The notes below the pieces were generated by a model that did no database searches, was not told the DNA's origin, and saw only the letters and a list, made by a program, of their open reading frames with translations. Of a DNA stretch of 48,271 nt, positions 33,741-42,759 are shown piece by piece (the first letter of the stretch is position 1; every line of letters starts with the position of its first letter). Made by a program: the position numbers and the translations under genes. The stretch is from Bacillota bacterium (GTDB taxonomy: Bacteria > Bacillota > Clostridia > Peptostreptococcales > Anaerovoracaceae): positions 1 through 48,271 of the forward strand of contig JAEZLP010000066.1 in NCBI GenBank assembly GCA_023415235.1, in the 5' to 3' direction.

Positions 33741-34859
33741 ATGATTATCGGAGTTCCGAAAGAGATCAAAAACAATGAAAACAGGGTGGGAATGACTCCC
33801 GGCGGAGCAAAATCCTACATTAAAAAGGGCCATAAGGTCATCGTTGAAACACGGGCGGGCGAAGGTAGCGGATTTACCGATGGAGAATATCGGGATGCAG
33901 GCTGCGAAATCTACGAGGACGTAAAAAAACTTTTTGCTGACGCCGATATGATCGTAAAGGTGAAAGAGCCGTTAGAAGCGGAGTACGACCTCTTCAAGGA
34001 GGGGCAGATTTTATATACGTACCTGCATTTGGCTCCGGCTCCCGAGCTGACCAAGGCGCTGCTGAAGGCGAAGGTAAAAGGCGTTGCGTATGAGACGGTG
34101 CAGCTTCCAAGCGGAGAGCTTCCTCTCTTAACTCCTATGAGCGAGGTTGCCGGGAGAATGGCAACGCAGGTTGGCGCTCTTATGCTGCAAAAAAACCATG
34201 GCGGACTCGGCGTGCTTCTTGGCGGCGTTCCTGGAACGGCTCCTGCTGAGGTTGTTATTGTAGGCGGAGGGAAGGTCGGCACAAATGCAGCCAAAATGGC
34301 GGTTGGCATGGGAGCCAGAGTCACCGTTCTTGATATGAGTCTTGCAAGACTGGCGTACCTGGACGATATTTTCGGCGGAAGGGTCACAACGCTAGTTTCC
34401 AACGAATATAATCTGGAGGAGTCGGTTAAAAAAGCCGATCTCCTGATTGGAAGCGTTCTGGTTCCGGGGAAGGCTGCTCCGAAGGTAGTCAGCGAAGACA
34501 TGGTCAAAAAGATGAAGACCGGCTCCGTCATTGTGGACGTTGCCATCGACCAAGGCGGATCCATTGCCACCATCGACAGGGTGACGACTCATGACAATCC
34601 TTATTACGTAAAGCATGGCGTCGTTCATTATTCTGTGGCCAACATGCCCGGCGCTGTTCCGAGAACCTCAACCATCGCACTGGAAGGCGCAACACTTCCG
34701 TATGGCCTGATGATCGCAGACATGGGACTGGAAAAGGCGGTTCTTAACAGCAAGCCGCTGATGCTGGGCTTGAACGTCTACGACGGAAAACTCACTTACA
34801 AGGGAGTTGCCGAAAGCCTGGGAATGGAATACGTCGATCCAAATACGCTGATCAAGTAG
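33741..34859 (+). CDS. ald: Alanine dehydrogenase
   Basis: Catalyses reversible oxidation of L-alanine to pyruvate and ammonia with NAD. The 372-residue length and sequence match the family: MIIGVPKEIKNNENRVGMTP at the N-terminus, the substrate-binding stretch KVKEPLEAEYDLFKEGQILY, the catalytic-His region TYLHLAPAPELT, and the nucleotide-binding GGGKVGTNAAKMAVGMGA. The C-terminal part contains NMPGAVPRTSTIALEGATLP. AGGAGG lies 7 bases before the ATG. It likely supports alanine or amino-acid catabolism, or redox balancing in an anaerobe. It has its own promoter and an unusual inverted repeat in its leader. The HAD gene follows after about 105 bases. Confidence 0.97.
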   Translation: MIIGVPKEIKNNENRVGMTPGGAKSYIKKGHKVIVETRAGEGSGFTDGEYRDAGCEIYEDVKKLFADADMIVKVKEPLEAEYDLFKEGQILYTYLHLAPAPELTKALLKAKVKGVAYETVQLPSGELPLLTPMSEVAGRMATQVGALMLQKNHGGLGVLLGGVPGTAPAEVVIVGGGKVGTNAAKMAVGMGARVTVLDMSLARLAYLDDIFGGRVTTLVSNEYNLEESVKKADLLIGSVLVPGKAAPKVVSEDMVKKMKTGSVIVDVAIDQGGSIATIDRVTTHDNPYYVKHGVVHYSVANMPGAVPRTSTIALEGATLPYGLMIADMGLEKAVLNSKPLMLGLNVYDGKLTYKGVAESLGMEYVDPNTLIK

Positions 34860-34965
34860 ATCCCAGATCTTGTTTCGGAGCCTCCGCTTACCGGCTTGCT
34901 TTCACCGATTTGGATATGTTAGAATAGGGAAAGCAAAAACAAGAGACAAGGAGCTAGACGGCATT

Positions 34966-35616
34966 ATGACGAAAATCAATACCGTGCTGTTTGATTTTGA
35001 CGGCACGATCATGGATACGAATACGGTGATCTTGAATTCCTGGCAGCACACCTTCCGGACTGTGGAGGGGCAGGAAAGACCTGCGGAGGAAATCATCAGA
35101 ACCTTTGGAGAACCGCTGTATATCACAATGGAGAAGGTTCTCCCCCAGATTCCGGTGGAGGAAGGCGCGCAAATCTATCGTAGCTACCATTACGACAATT
35201 TTGCCGAGCTGATCGAGGTGTTCCCGGGCATACTGGAACTGCTGGAAGAACTTAAGAGAAACGGATACAAGACCGGTATCGTGACATCCCGGCTACGGCA
35301 CACTACTCATGTGGGCCTGCAGAAGTACGATATGGAAAAATATTTTGACGCAATCGTAACCTGTGACGACACGGACAAACACAAGCCCGATCCCGAGCCG
35401 GTGAATATCGCACTGGAACGTTTGGGCTCGAAGCCGGAGGAAGCGATCATGGTGGGAGACAGCATGTTCGATATAATCTGCGCCAGAAACGCGGGAGTAA
35501 AGGCCGTACTGGTGGGTTGGGCCATAGCAGTAAGCGAAGAGGACAAATACGGCGAAAACGCGCCTGATTTTATCATCGAAACGGCGGAGGATCTGCTGAA
35601 CATATTGAAGGGATGA
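34966..35616 (+). CDS. HAD-family phosphatase (PpaX/Gph-like)
   Basis: A 216-residue HAD hydrolase with all four motifs: motif I LFDFDGTIMDTNT, motif II GIVTSR, the motif III Lys in DKHKPDPEP and motif IV MVGDSMFDIICARNAG. The cap is the helical type seen in phosphoglycolate phosphatases and PpaX pyrophosphatase. The sequence at DTNTVILNSWQHTFRT leans toward PpaX, but the substrate cannot be fixed by reading alone. The ATG at 34966 is chosen because it gives the family N-terminus with AAGGAG 12 bases upstream; the longer frame from 34870 adds an unrelated extension. It may be cotranscribed with ald. Confidence 0.88.
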   Translation: MTKINTVLFDFDGTIMDTNTVILNSWQHTFRTVEGQERPAEEIIRTFGEPLYITMEKVLPQIPVEEGAQIYRSYHYDNFAELIEVFPGILELLEELKRNGYKTGIVTSRLRHTTHVGLQKYDMEKYFDAIVTCDDTDKHKPDPEPVNIALERLGSKPEEAIMVGDSMFDIICARNAGVKAVLVGWAIAVSEEDKYGENAPDFIIETAEDLLNILKG

Positions 35617-35661
35617 ACGGGCGCTTCGGTGATGACAGACCGCAGCAAGCGCATGAATCTT

Positions 35662-36399
35662 TTATTTAAAATCGAAGACGATGTTGAAAGAGACGTCGTC
35701 TTTCGTTTTGTTGTAGCCCTGAAAGAAAGTTCTGCTGTCTTGATGGGCTTTTTTCATTGTGAAATTGTCGCCAGGGCGGAGCTCTGACAGAAAATTGATG
35801 TCCATCCGTTTTAAATTTTTAAGCTGACTTTGTTCCTTATCGGTAAAGGCGTCGTAGGCAAATTCCCCGTAACGGCAGTTGTTCACATGGCCGAGACAGT
35901 CGATGTGGCTTGCCAGAACGGTCCGCTCCGCAAAGGGCGTCAGCTCTGCATCGATTTTAAAGCTCGGTGATGCATCCAGCAGGAAGATGGGAGTTGGCTC
36001 GTGCATGGGGAAAGGGACTTCTTTTTTTCTGAATACGGTACGTTTTACAACATCCAGAAGCACAGAGTGGGTGGATCCCTGGAACATAACCTGCCCGTCC
36101 GCGTTCCTGAACAGCAGCTCACGCCGGTAATAAGGTCCTCTGTGCTGAGAAAACCAGGTGCTGCCATACAGGCTCATATTTTTTTCAATCGGCGTGACCA
36201 CTTCCACCGACATAGAAATCAACGCCCAGGCCAGACCGTATTTCAAGGTATTGTCCACGTTGAGATTGAGTTGGAACAAATGCCGTTCGGCCATTTGCTC
36301 AAATAGGATCTGATAGGCGTAAGGTTTGAAATGGTTGTGCTGGTTCAAATAGGATGCGGTTGCCAGCAGCTCATACACGCAGTCTTTTTCTGTTTTCAT
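35662..36399 (-). CDS. Acyl-ACP thioesterase-like protein
   Basis: A 245-residue double hot-dog protein of the acyl-[acyl-carrier-protein] thioesterase type. The second hot-dog contains the family motif HIDCLGHVNNCRYGEFAYDA with the presumed catalytic Asp and Asn. The first half contains MAERHLFQLNL and the SMSVEVVTPIEKNMSLYGST segment. Such enzymes release fatty acids from acyl carrier protein in the cytosol. The ATG at 36399 has AAAGGAG 7 bases upstream. It is a single gene convergent with the HAD gene and divergent from the saccharopine-dehydrogenase-like gene. Codon use is native-like. Chain-length specificity cannot be predicted. Confidence 0.88.
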   Translation of the reverse strand: MKTEKDCVYELLATASYLNQHNHFKPYAYQILFEQMAERHLFQLNLNVDNTLKYGLAWALISMSVEVVTPIEKNMSLYGSTWFSQHRGPYYRRELLFRNADGQVMFQGSTHSVLLDVVKRTVFRKKEVPFPMHEPTPIFLLDASPSFKIDAELTPFAERTVLASHIDCLGHVNNCRYGEFAYDAFTDKEQSQLKNLKRMDINFLSELRPGDNFTMKKAHQDSRTFFQGYNKTKDDVSFNIVFDFK

Positions 36400-36564
36400 A
36401 GATTTCTCCTTTATACCGCCCTTCGGGCATCGATATCATAGTATCACAGATCGGAGGGATTGGAAAGACATCCGTCCTTATGACGAGCAGATAGCTTCCG
36501 AATCATTTCTTTGCTTTAGATATGGTATTTCTTTTTGATTTTTTAATCCGGTGCAAACGACAGA
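36400..36564. other. Divergent intergenic region
   Basis: This gap carries a CGCCCTTCGGGC mini-hairpin (near 36418) close to the thioesterase ribosome binding site and an AT-rich segment. The promoter of the downstream dehydrogenase begins at 36565. I see no further feature. Confidence 0.5.
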
Positions 36565-36593
36565 TTGCAAAAAACAGTATGTTGGGATAAATT
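36565..36593 (+). promoter_or_regulatory. Probable promoter of the saccharopine-dehydrogenase-family gene
   Basis: TTGCAA (36565-36570) and TAAATT (36588-36593) are 17 bases apart; both hexamers are imperfect. The predicted start near 36600 gives a leader of about 113 bases. Confidence 0.5.
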
Positions 36594-36599
36594 AGAATC

Positions 36600-36712
36600 A
36601 GCAGAGTGCCGTGGGTGCTTTGCTGAACTTCATCCCGCTTGGCAAAGAAAGCCTCACGGTAAATTGTCAGGGTATAAGCCCGAAAATTTTAAAATCGTTT
36701 GGAGGCGAAATT
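36600..36712 (+). ncRNA. Structured 5' leader, possible regulatory RNA
   Basis: The leader can fold into a multi-part stem: CCGTG (near 36610) with CACGG (near 36655), CTTTGC (36618-36623) with GCAAAG (36643-36648), and later GGG-TATAA-GCCC close to the ribosome binding site. The conserved motifs of the known lysine, SAM, glycine and TPP riboswitches were not recognised. It may control translation, or the fold may be incidental. Confidence 0.4.
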
Positions 36713-37987
36713 TTGAAAATTTTAATGGTGGGAACCGGCGGAGTCGGGGAAGCGGCCGCAGTCATTGCAAGCAATCGGGACCCGAAAGGGGAATGGCTTG
36801 AATTGATGGTGCTGTCCGACTTCAATCTGGAAAGAGCGCAGGCGGTATCCAGTCGGATTGCCGACGCAAGATTTCCGGCGGAGAAGGTCAACGCTAGGAA
36901 CAAGGATGAGGTAAAAGCCCTCATCGAAAAGTACCAGGTAGACCTCTTATTCAATGCCTGTGACCCAAGCTTTAACGAAACCCTGTTTGACACAGCGTAT
37001 GAATGCGGGGTACGGTATGCGGATATGGCGCTGTCGCTGTCCATACCACATCCGACTGAGCCCTATAAAAAGACCAACGTCAAAATGGGGGATTACCAGT
37101 TTGGAAAGCACGAAGACTGGGAAAAGAGAGGACTGCTTGCTCTCGTAGGGATAGGGATGGACCCGGGAGCTGTAAATGTATTTGCAAGATTTGCACAGAA
37201 ACACTATTTCGATGAGATCGACGAGATCAGCATCAAGGACGGAGGCAATCTGTCCGCGGAAGGCTATGACATCACCTTTGGCTTTTCGATCTGGACGACC
37301 ATTGACGAATGTCTGAATCCTCCGTTCAAATGGGAAAAGGATAAAGGCATCTATGTGGTGGAGCCCTTCTCCGAACCGGAACTCTTTGTATTCCCGGATG
37401 GAATCGGCGAACAGGAACTGGTGAACGTCGAGCATGAGGAAATGGTGATGCTTCCCCGGTTTATGGGGGACGCTGCGAAAAGAATGAGCTTTAAGTACGG
37501 CTTGGGCCGGGATTTTATCACCATGCTGAAAAATTTAAAAGCTCTGCGGCTGGATGATAAAAACAGCAAGGTGAAGGGAACCGACCTTTCTCCCCGCGAT
37601 GTTGTCGGAATGGTCGCACCCAGCCCGGTGGAAATCGCGGACAAGATCAAAGGAAAGTGCTGCGTAGGCACTTTGGTAACCGGCCGGAAGGACGGGCAGG
37701 AAAGAAAAGTATTCATTTATCAGACCTCCGACAATGAGGAAATGATGAAACGCATCGGCTGCGGCTGCGTTGTGGGTCAGACCGCATACAATCCGATTAT
37801 AGCCTTTGAGCTGCTGGCTAAGGGCAAATGGAACGGCGCAGGCGTGCTGGGACCGGAATGCTTTGATCCCGACGAATTCATCAAGCTGGCTGACGAGTAT
37901 GACTTCTATATAGGTATGATGGAGATGGAGTCCGAGTACAAGAAAGCGCTTGACAAGAAAGCGCTTCTGGATGCGGCGCAGGGCTGA
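36713..37987 (+). CDS. Saccharopine-dehydrogenase-family protein
   Basis: A 424-residue NAD(P)-dependent enzyme of the saccharopine dehydrogenase or carboxynorspermidine synthase type. The Rossmann motif is MVGTGGVGEAAAVIAS at the N-terminus. Later blocks include LLFNACDPSFNETLFDTAYE, GIGMDPGAVNVFARFA and GCGCVVGQTAYNPIIAFELL, typical of the C-terminal catalytic domain. Members join or cleave amino-dicarboxylates (lysine metabolism) or make carboxynorspermidine; I cannot pick one. The TTG at 36713 is preferred because GGAGG lies 7 bases upstream and the Rossmann fold then starts at residue 5; an ATG further up at 36611 adds a non-homologous stretch inside the leader. It stands alone with a structured leader. 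Confidence 0.85.
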   Translation: MKILMVGTGGVGEAAAVIASNRDPKGEWLELMVLSDFNLERAQAVSSRIADARFPAEKVNARNKDEVKALIEKYQVDLLFNACDPSFNETLFDTAYECGVRYADMALSLSIPHPTEPYKKTNVKMGDYQFGKHEDWEKRGLLALVGIGMDPGAVNVFARFAQKHYFDEIDEISIKDGGNLSAEGYDITFGFSIWTTIDECLNPPFKWEKDKGIYVVEPFSEPELFVFPDGIGEQELVNVEHEEMVMLPRFMGDAAKRMSFKYGLGRDFITMLKNLKALRLDDKNSKVKGTDLSPRDVVGMVAPSPVEIADKIKGKCCVGTLVTGRKDGQERKVFIYQTSDNEEMMKRIGCGCVVGQTAYNPIIAFELLAKGKWNGAGVLGPECFDPDEFIKLADEYDFYIGMMEMESEYKKALDKKALLDAAQG

Positions 37988-38023
37988 TTGGAAACTCCGG
38001 CCCCATTGAACCAAATAAATAAT

Positions 38024-38073
38024 AAATAAAAAAAGCCCGGTAAGGAGAGATTTGGAAAAACTCCTACCGGGCT
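38024..38073 (-). terminator. Terminator for the reverse-strand sigma-factor unit
   Basis: AGCCCGGTA (38034-38042) pairs with TACCGGGCT (38065-38073), extended by GGAG/CTCC after a bulge. On the reverse strand it is followed by TTTTTTTATTTATT, a good T-run. It therefore ends the reverse-strand gene pair, and may also stop the forward dehydrogenase transcript. Confidence 0.85.
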
Positions 38074-38100
38074 GTCGTATTCGGAATCATTTGCTCGAGG

Positions 38101-38370
38101 TCAATCGGCCCGTAAAGCATAAACAAAATTCCGTACTGACTCCAGATCAGCATGGTTTCTCTTCCTATTCAAATACTTTTTCTCGTGTTTCCTGGCCAAC
38201 TCCAGAATCTGGGCTTCCACATTTTCAGGAATTTTCAGTTCACCAGCCTCATTCTCCCAGATTTCACATTCCCTTAACATTTCTTGCTCGGCGGCCTTTC
38301 CGACCGCTATTAAAAAGCTGTCGCTAAAGGCAGTCTTCTTCCTGTGATATTCCTTGCGGTTTTGGTTCAT
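38101..38370 (-). CDS. Small protein paired with sigma factor, 89 aa
   Basis: An 89-residue, charged, cytosolic-looking protein with no membrane span and no recognised domain. It contains EQEMLRECEIWENEAGELKI in the middle and a Lys/Arg-rich KHEKKYLNRKRNH segment. Its ATG (38370) follows the TAG of the sigma-factor gene with no base between, so it is cotranscribed and probably coupled. Such partners are commonly anti-sigma factors, but this one is short and soluble, so the role is a guess. A terminator follows 30 bases downstream. Confidence 0.7.
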   Translation of the reverse strand: MNQNRKEYHRKKTAFSDSFLIAVGKAAEQEMLRECEIWENEAGELKIPENVEAQILELARKHEKKYLNRKRNHADLESVRNFVYALRAD

Positions 38371-38925
38371 CTAAGCTTCCTCTCTGTTTTTATTAATTAT
38401 TGCAGCCAGCTTCCTTCGCACCCTGGACAGTCTTTGCCTGACTACCTCCTGGGAGACGCCGAGGATCCCGGCGATTTCTCCATTGGAATATTCATGGACG
38501 TATTTCAGGATGATCAGGTTGTTTTCCTCTCTGTTTAATTTGCACAGGTAAGCCTTCATTTCATCCTGGAGCTCGGACCGCAGAATAATTTCCTCCGTGC
38601 TTGCGGTTTCGTCCATTATAATATATAACGCATCGTCCGCGGATTCCGTGACATGATCTATGCTTTTTCTTTTTCTGAGAAGATTGATGGATTCGTTTCG
38701 CATGATAATGCTGACAAAGGATTTGGTGCGGCTGGAATTCACTTCACCGATCTTGTCAATGTTTTCAAAGATCTTAATAAAGCATTGCTGCAGTGCGTCG
38801 GCTGCATATTGCTCATCCTTGAGAATATTGATTCCAATGGAGTAAAGGTATTTTGAATAGGCGAAATAAATCGCCTCGAATTTGCTGTTCAAATTCTCGT
38901 CCAGCGTGTTGACGGATAAACCCAT
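38371..38925 (-). CDS. ECF-like sigma-70 family factor
   Basis: A 184-residue RNA polymerase sigma factor with region 2 (FEAIYFAYSKYLYSIGINIL, ...ALQQCFIKIFENIDKIGEV... FVSIIMRNESINLLRKRK) and region 4 (LNREENNLIILKYVHEYSNG, then EIAGILGVSQEVVRQRLSRV) separated by an acidic linker; region 3 is absent, as in ECF factors. The ATG at 38925 has GAGGGGGAG upstream; a start at 39003 would add 26 residues of non-homologous sequence. It diverges from addB. It probably directs RNA polymerase to a small regulon, and the 89-residue protein may modulate it. The signal is unknown. Confidence 0.9.
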   Translation of the reverse strand: MGLSVNTLDENLNSKFEAIYFAYSKYLYSIGINILKDEQYAADALQQCFIKIFENIDKIGEVNSSRTKSFVSIIMRNESINLLRKRKSIDHVTESADDALYIIMDETASTEEIILRSELQDEMKAYLCKLNREENNLIILKYVHEYSNGEIAGILGVSQEVVRQRLSRVRRKLAAIINKNREEA

Positions 38926-39114
38926 GGTAACTCCCCCTCGCCGCAGCTGCGGAAGAAAACTCCAGCGAGCGCGGCAATCAACAAGCCATCGCGTGGCATT
39001 CACTATAAATAAGGGGGCTGTTTTACAGAAAATGTTGCAGGAAGATCAAAATGTAATAAAACTGTAATATTCGGCAACGATTCTGCCGCAGGGAAAGGCT
39101 TCCCGCAGTATCGT

Positions 39115-39143
39115 TTGCTGCTGCAAAGGAATGATGCTATAAT
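39115..39143 (+). promoter_or_regulatory. Promoter of addB
   Basis: TTGCTG (39115-39120) and an extended -10 TGCTATAAT (TATAAT at 39138-39143) are 17 bases apart. The predicted start near 39150 leaves a short leader of about 23 bases. Confidence 0.75.
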
Positions 39144-39172
39144 AATTTCATAAAAATTCATTGGGAGGAAGC

Positions 39173-42100
39173 ATGCTTCATATTTATTATGGCCGCGAAA
39201 ATCTGGATAAGGACAGGTTCTTGTTTGACCGAATCGCCGATCAGCTGAATCAGGGACAGCAGAAGATTTTGCTGCTGGTTCCGGATCAGTTTACCTTGCA
39301 GGCGGAACGGAATGCCTTTTCATACCTTGGCGTGGACGGTCTTATGGATCTGGAGATTCTGAGCCAGTCGAGACTCGGATTTAAGGTGCTTTATGAAACG
39401 GGCGGCAGCGACAGGGTCCCCGTCGACAAATACGGCAGGCATATGCTCCTCGCCAAAATCCTGGCGGAAGAAAACGAACAGCTGGAGGTATATCGGGGAA
39501 TGCACCGCAAGTCCTCCTTCATTGAAATGGCCAACAACCTGATCTCTGAAATGAAGCAGTTCAACGCTTCTCCAAAGGACATTCAAAAAATTCTGGAGGA
39601 CACGGATGAAACCTCCATTTTGCATAGAAAACTGAAGGACATCAATAGAATTTATGAAAAATATGAAGCGCTTCTGGAGGGGAAATATCTCGACACGGAG
39701 GACTACCTGGATCTGTTTGTTTCCAAAATCGGACAATCCCGGATGGTGCGGGAGTCCGTGATTTGGATCAGCGGATTCGATTATTTTACCCCGAAGACTC
39801 TCGATATCATCGAACAGCTCATGCTTAGCGCCAAAGAGGTGGGCATCATACTGACAACTGACTGTCCACCGGGAGCCGGATCCTGTTCTGCTCCTTCCGA
39901 CAGCAGGGACAGCGATCTGTTCGACCTGACCAGGGGTATCATGAAAAAGCTTTCAACCATTGCCGGACGCAACGGCGTCGGATACCGGGAAGCTCCCATT
40001 GAAGACGTCTATCAGATCCCCGTAGGAGACCTTCCGGGGGAAAAGGCTGCACCCTTGGCTCATCTGGAGCGGGAGCTGTATGCGCATCCCTATCGGAAAG
40101 CTTCCGCTGGAGCTGCGGTAACACTTTGCCAGGCTGCCAATTTTTACGCGGAGGCGGAATCCGCTGCGGCAAAAATCATCCATCTTGTCAGGGAAGAGGG
40201 ATATCGATACCGGGACATTCTGGTTATCTGCAATGACATGGAAACCCGGGCCTCCGTCATCAAGAGGGTTTTTGCTGACTACGGAATCACGGCTTTTCTC
40301 GATACAAAGCGGGATATTCTGCATCATCCGTCCATTGAATTCATTACGGCGATCATCGATATTACCGCAAGAGGCTGGCTCTATGAGGATATTTTCCGCT
40401 TGCTGAAAACCGGTCTTGCTCCCGTATCGCCGGAGGACTGCGAGGATCTGGAAAATTACGCGGTGAAATATCGGATCAAAGGGAGCCGATGGAAGACGGA
40501 TTTCACCTACGGCGCCAAGGCAGAAGGGGAAGAGAACCTGGAAAGGATCAACGGGATCCGCAGCCAGGTTTACAGCTACATCACATCATTTGAAGAGGAA
40601 TTCAAACAGAAAAAGACCGTCCGGGCCAGAACCGAGGCGCTTTACAAGTTTTTAACGGAAACAGCGCTGCTGCCGGAGAGAATTGAATCGTTAATCGCCT
40701 ATTTGATTGAAAAGAACCAGCTGGAGTATGCCGGGGAAGCGTCTCAGATCTGGAGTGTCATCATCGCCATTTTCGACCAGCTGATTGAGTTGATCGGCGA
40801 GGAGGAAATTTCGGCCGAGGATTACGGGATGATTCTGAAATCGGGGTTTGAAGCCGTGGAAATAGGACTGCTTCCGCCGACCATCGATCAGATTCTGGTG
40901 GGAACCATGCAGAGAACCCGGGCAGGAAGCATCAAAGCACTTATCGTCATGGGAGCCAACGACGGGCTCCTTCCGGCAGCCACCCTGTCGGAAAGTCTGC
41001 TGAACGAGGATGAGAAAACCGCTCTCTATCAAAGGGGAATCGAGATATGCAGAATTGACGACCTGCGTGCGAAAGAGGAGAAGCTGGCGATCTATAAGAA
41101 TTTTTCAAAACCCTCCCGCTGCATCTTTGTAAGTTATTCCGCATCGGATCTGGAAGGCAAGGAGAGCAAGCCTTCCCTTCTGTTCGATAAGCTGAAAAGA
41201 ATCTATGACGATATCGTCCCGACCAAAGACATCATAAACATGGAGGATCCGCTGCTTCTGATCGAAGCTCCGGGAAGCACCTTGAAGCATATGACGGAAG
41301 CCTTCCGCGGCGCCATGGAAGATACTTCATTGAGAGAGGAATGGCTGGCAGCCTATCAGTGGTTTGAGGACAATGACAAGGCAAGGCTGAAGCCGTTAAA
41401 AGAAGGCCTGCTTTTCACAAATCGTCAGGAAAGGATCAACAAGGACCTCATCGGAAAGCTATACGTCAGAGACAGTGCGCTGGACCTGTCATTGAGCCCC
41501 TCAAGGCTGGAACGGTTCTCACGCTGCCCCTTTTCCCATTTTATCAACTATGGGCTAAAGCCGGATGAACGCAGGATTTTTGAAATCGCAGGACGAGAAA
41601 TCGGAGACGTATACCACCAGTGCTTCATGAAGCTTTCGGAAGAGCTTTCCACGCCCGGCATCGATATTACAGACCCCGGATCTCCGTGGATGACCGTGAC
41701 CAAAGAGGAATGCCAGGAGAAGATCGACCGTTTTATCGAGGAAGCGGCGGCGGAGTATCGGGAAGGAGTTCTTGTTCAGGGCGCGGAAGAAAGATATCGG
41801 GGGTTGCGGATGAAGCGGGTCTGCGGAGACGCCGCCTGGGCCTTGATCGAACACGTCCGGACCGGCCGGATCCGGAATGTATTCTTTGAAAGCGAATTCG
41901 GAAGGGCCCCCGGAAAACAGTTTCCTCCCATTGAAGTGCAGCTGGGGGAAAATACCCTTTATATCGAAGGAAAAATCGACCGAGTGGACATTCTGAAAGG
42001 CAGCGAAGGCGCCGGGGATAGTTACGTTAAAATTATTGACTACAAGTCCGGAAGGGAGCGCTTTGACACGGAGGAAGCAAAAGCAGGCTGGAGACTTCAG

Positions 42101-42610
42101 CTGATGCTGTATCTCCGCGCGGCCCTGGGCGCCGATTCCCGCAGTCCGAACAGGGGCAACCCATATAAGCCGGCAGGGGTATTCTATTTTGAGATTGCCG
42201 AACCTCAGATCGACGTAACGGAGCTTGCCGGGGATGATCTTGATGAAAAGATACGCGCGGAACGCAGGAAAAAGTTCAAGCTGGACGGAGTGGTTCTTGA
42301 CGACAGCAGTGTGATTGAGAGCATTGCCGGAGAGTTTTCGGGGTATTCTGACATTCTGCCGCTGAAAAAGACGAAAGAGGGCTATGCGGGGACAACAGAA
42401 CGGAAGCTGCTGAAGGAAGAGGATTTTACAGAGCTGATGGAGGCGGTAAACCGGAAAGTGTCGGAGCTCTGCAGCGAACTGTCGGAGGGCTCGGTAGAAA
42501 TCAGACCGAAGAAGGTGAAGGAGGAGACCGCCTGCCGATTCTGCCTGTATAAGAGCATCTGCTGCTTTGACCTCAGCTTTGAAGGCTGTTCCTATGAAAC
42601 TATAAAGTAA
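39173..42610 (+). CDS. addB: AddB subunit of AddAB helicase-nuclease
   Basis: A 1146-residue AddB homologue. With AddA it resects double-strand breaks and responds to Chi sites for RecA loading. The C-terminal nuclease domain shows the PD-(D/E)XK core near VKIIDYKSGRERFD. The iron-sulfur cluster ligands are Cys in FSRCPFSHF near residue 785 and CRFCLYKSIC at the C-terminus. The N-terminus reads MLHIYYGRENLDKDRFL where other AddB proteins have a GxxGSGK(T/S) P-loop, so Walker A seems lost. The start ATG at 39173 has GGGAGG only 4 bases upstream; an in-frame TTG at 39161 is less likely. addA is not in the 5.6 kb downstream, which is unusual because addBA is normally an operon. Confidence 0.92.
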   Translation: MLHIYYGRENLDKDRFLFDRIADQLNQGQQKILLLVPDQFTLQAERNAFSYLGVDGLMDLEILSQSRLGFKVLYETGGSDRVPVDKYGRHMLLAKILAEENEQLEVYRGMHRKSSFIEMANNLISEMKQFNASPKDIQKILEDTDETSILHRKLKDINRIYEKYEALLEGKYLDTEDYLDLFVSKIGQSRMVRESVIWISGFDYFTPKTLDIIEQLMLSAKEVGIILTTDCPPGAGSCSAPSDSRDSDLFDLTRGIMKKLSTIAGRNGVGYREAPIEDVYQIPVGDLPGEKAAPLAHLERELYAHPYRKASAGAAVTLCQAANFYAEAESAAAKIIHLVREEGYRYRDILVICNDMETRASVIKRVFADYGITAFLDTKRDILHHPSIEFITAIIDITARGWLYEDIFRLLKTGLAPVSPEDCEDLENYAVKYRIKGSRWKTDFTYGAKAEGEENLERINGIRSQVYSYITSFEEEFKQKKTVRARTEALYKFLTETALLPERIESLIAYLIEKNQLEYAGEASQIWSVIIAIFDQLIELIGEEEISAEDYGMILKSGFEAVEIGLLPPTIDQILVGTMQRTRAGSIKALIVMGANDGLLPAATLSESLLNEDEKTALYQRGIEICRIDDLRAKEEKLAIYKNFSKPSRCIFVSYSASDLEGKESKPSLLFDKLKRIYDDIVPTKDIINMEDPLLLIEAPGSTLKHMTEAFRGAMEDTSLREEWLAAYQWFEDNDKARLKPLKEGLLFTNRQERINKDLIGKLYVRDSALDLSLSPSRLERFSRCPFSHFINYGLKPDERRIFEIAGREIGDVYHQCFMKLSEELSTPGIDITDPGSPWMTVTKEECQEKIDRFIEEAAAEYREGVLVQGAEERYRGLRMKRVCGDAAWALIEHVRTGRIRNVFFESEFGRAPGKQFPPIEVQLGENTLYIEGKIDRVDILKGSEGAGDSYVKIIDYKSGRERFDTEEAKAGWRLQLMLYLRAALGADSRSPNRGNPYKPAGVFYFEIAEPQIDVTELAGDDLDEKIRAERRKKFKLDGVVLDDSSVIESIAGEFSGYSDILPLKKTKEGYAGTTERKLLKEEDFTELMEAVNRKVSELCSELSEGSVEIRPKKVKEETACRFCLYKSICCFDLSFEGCSYETIK

Positions 42611-42759
42611 ATTATTGCAAAATAAAATCCATGAATTTAAAACACCACCCCAAAAAATTCACCTTCTTCAGAGAATCTATTAATACGGAGCTAATCCGTA
42701 CCATCAGGCAAAAGGGAATCATTCCACAGAAAGGAATAGCTTAGGGAGGTGTTTTATTT

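Noticed and set aside
42611..42759. c-di-GMP or other riboswitch before the SLH gene
   Set aside because: Only small hairpins (such as ACGGAGCTAATCCGT) are visible; the core motifs of known classes are missing.
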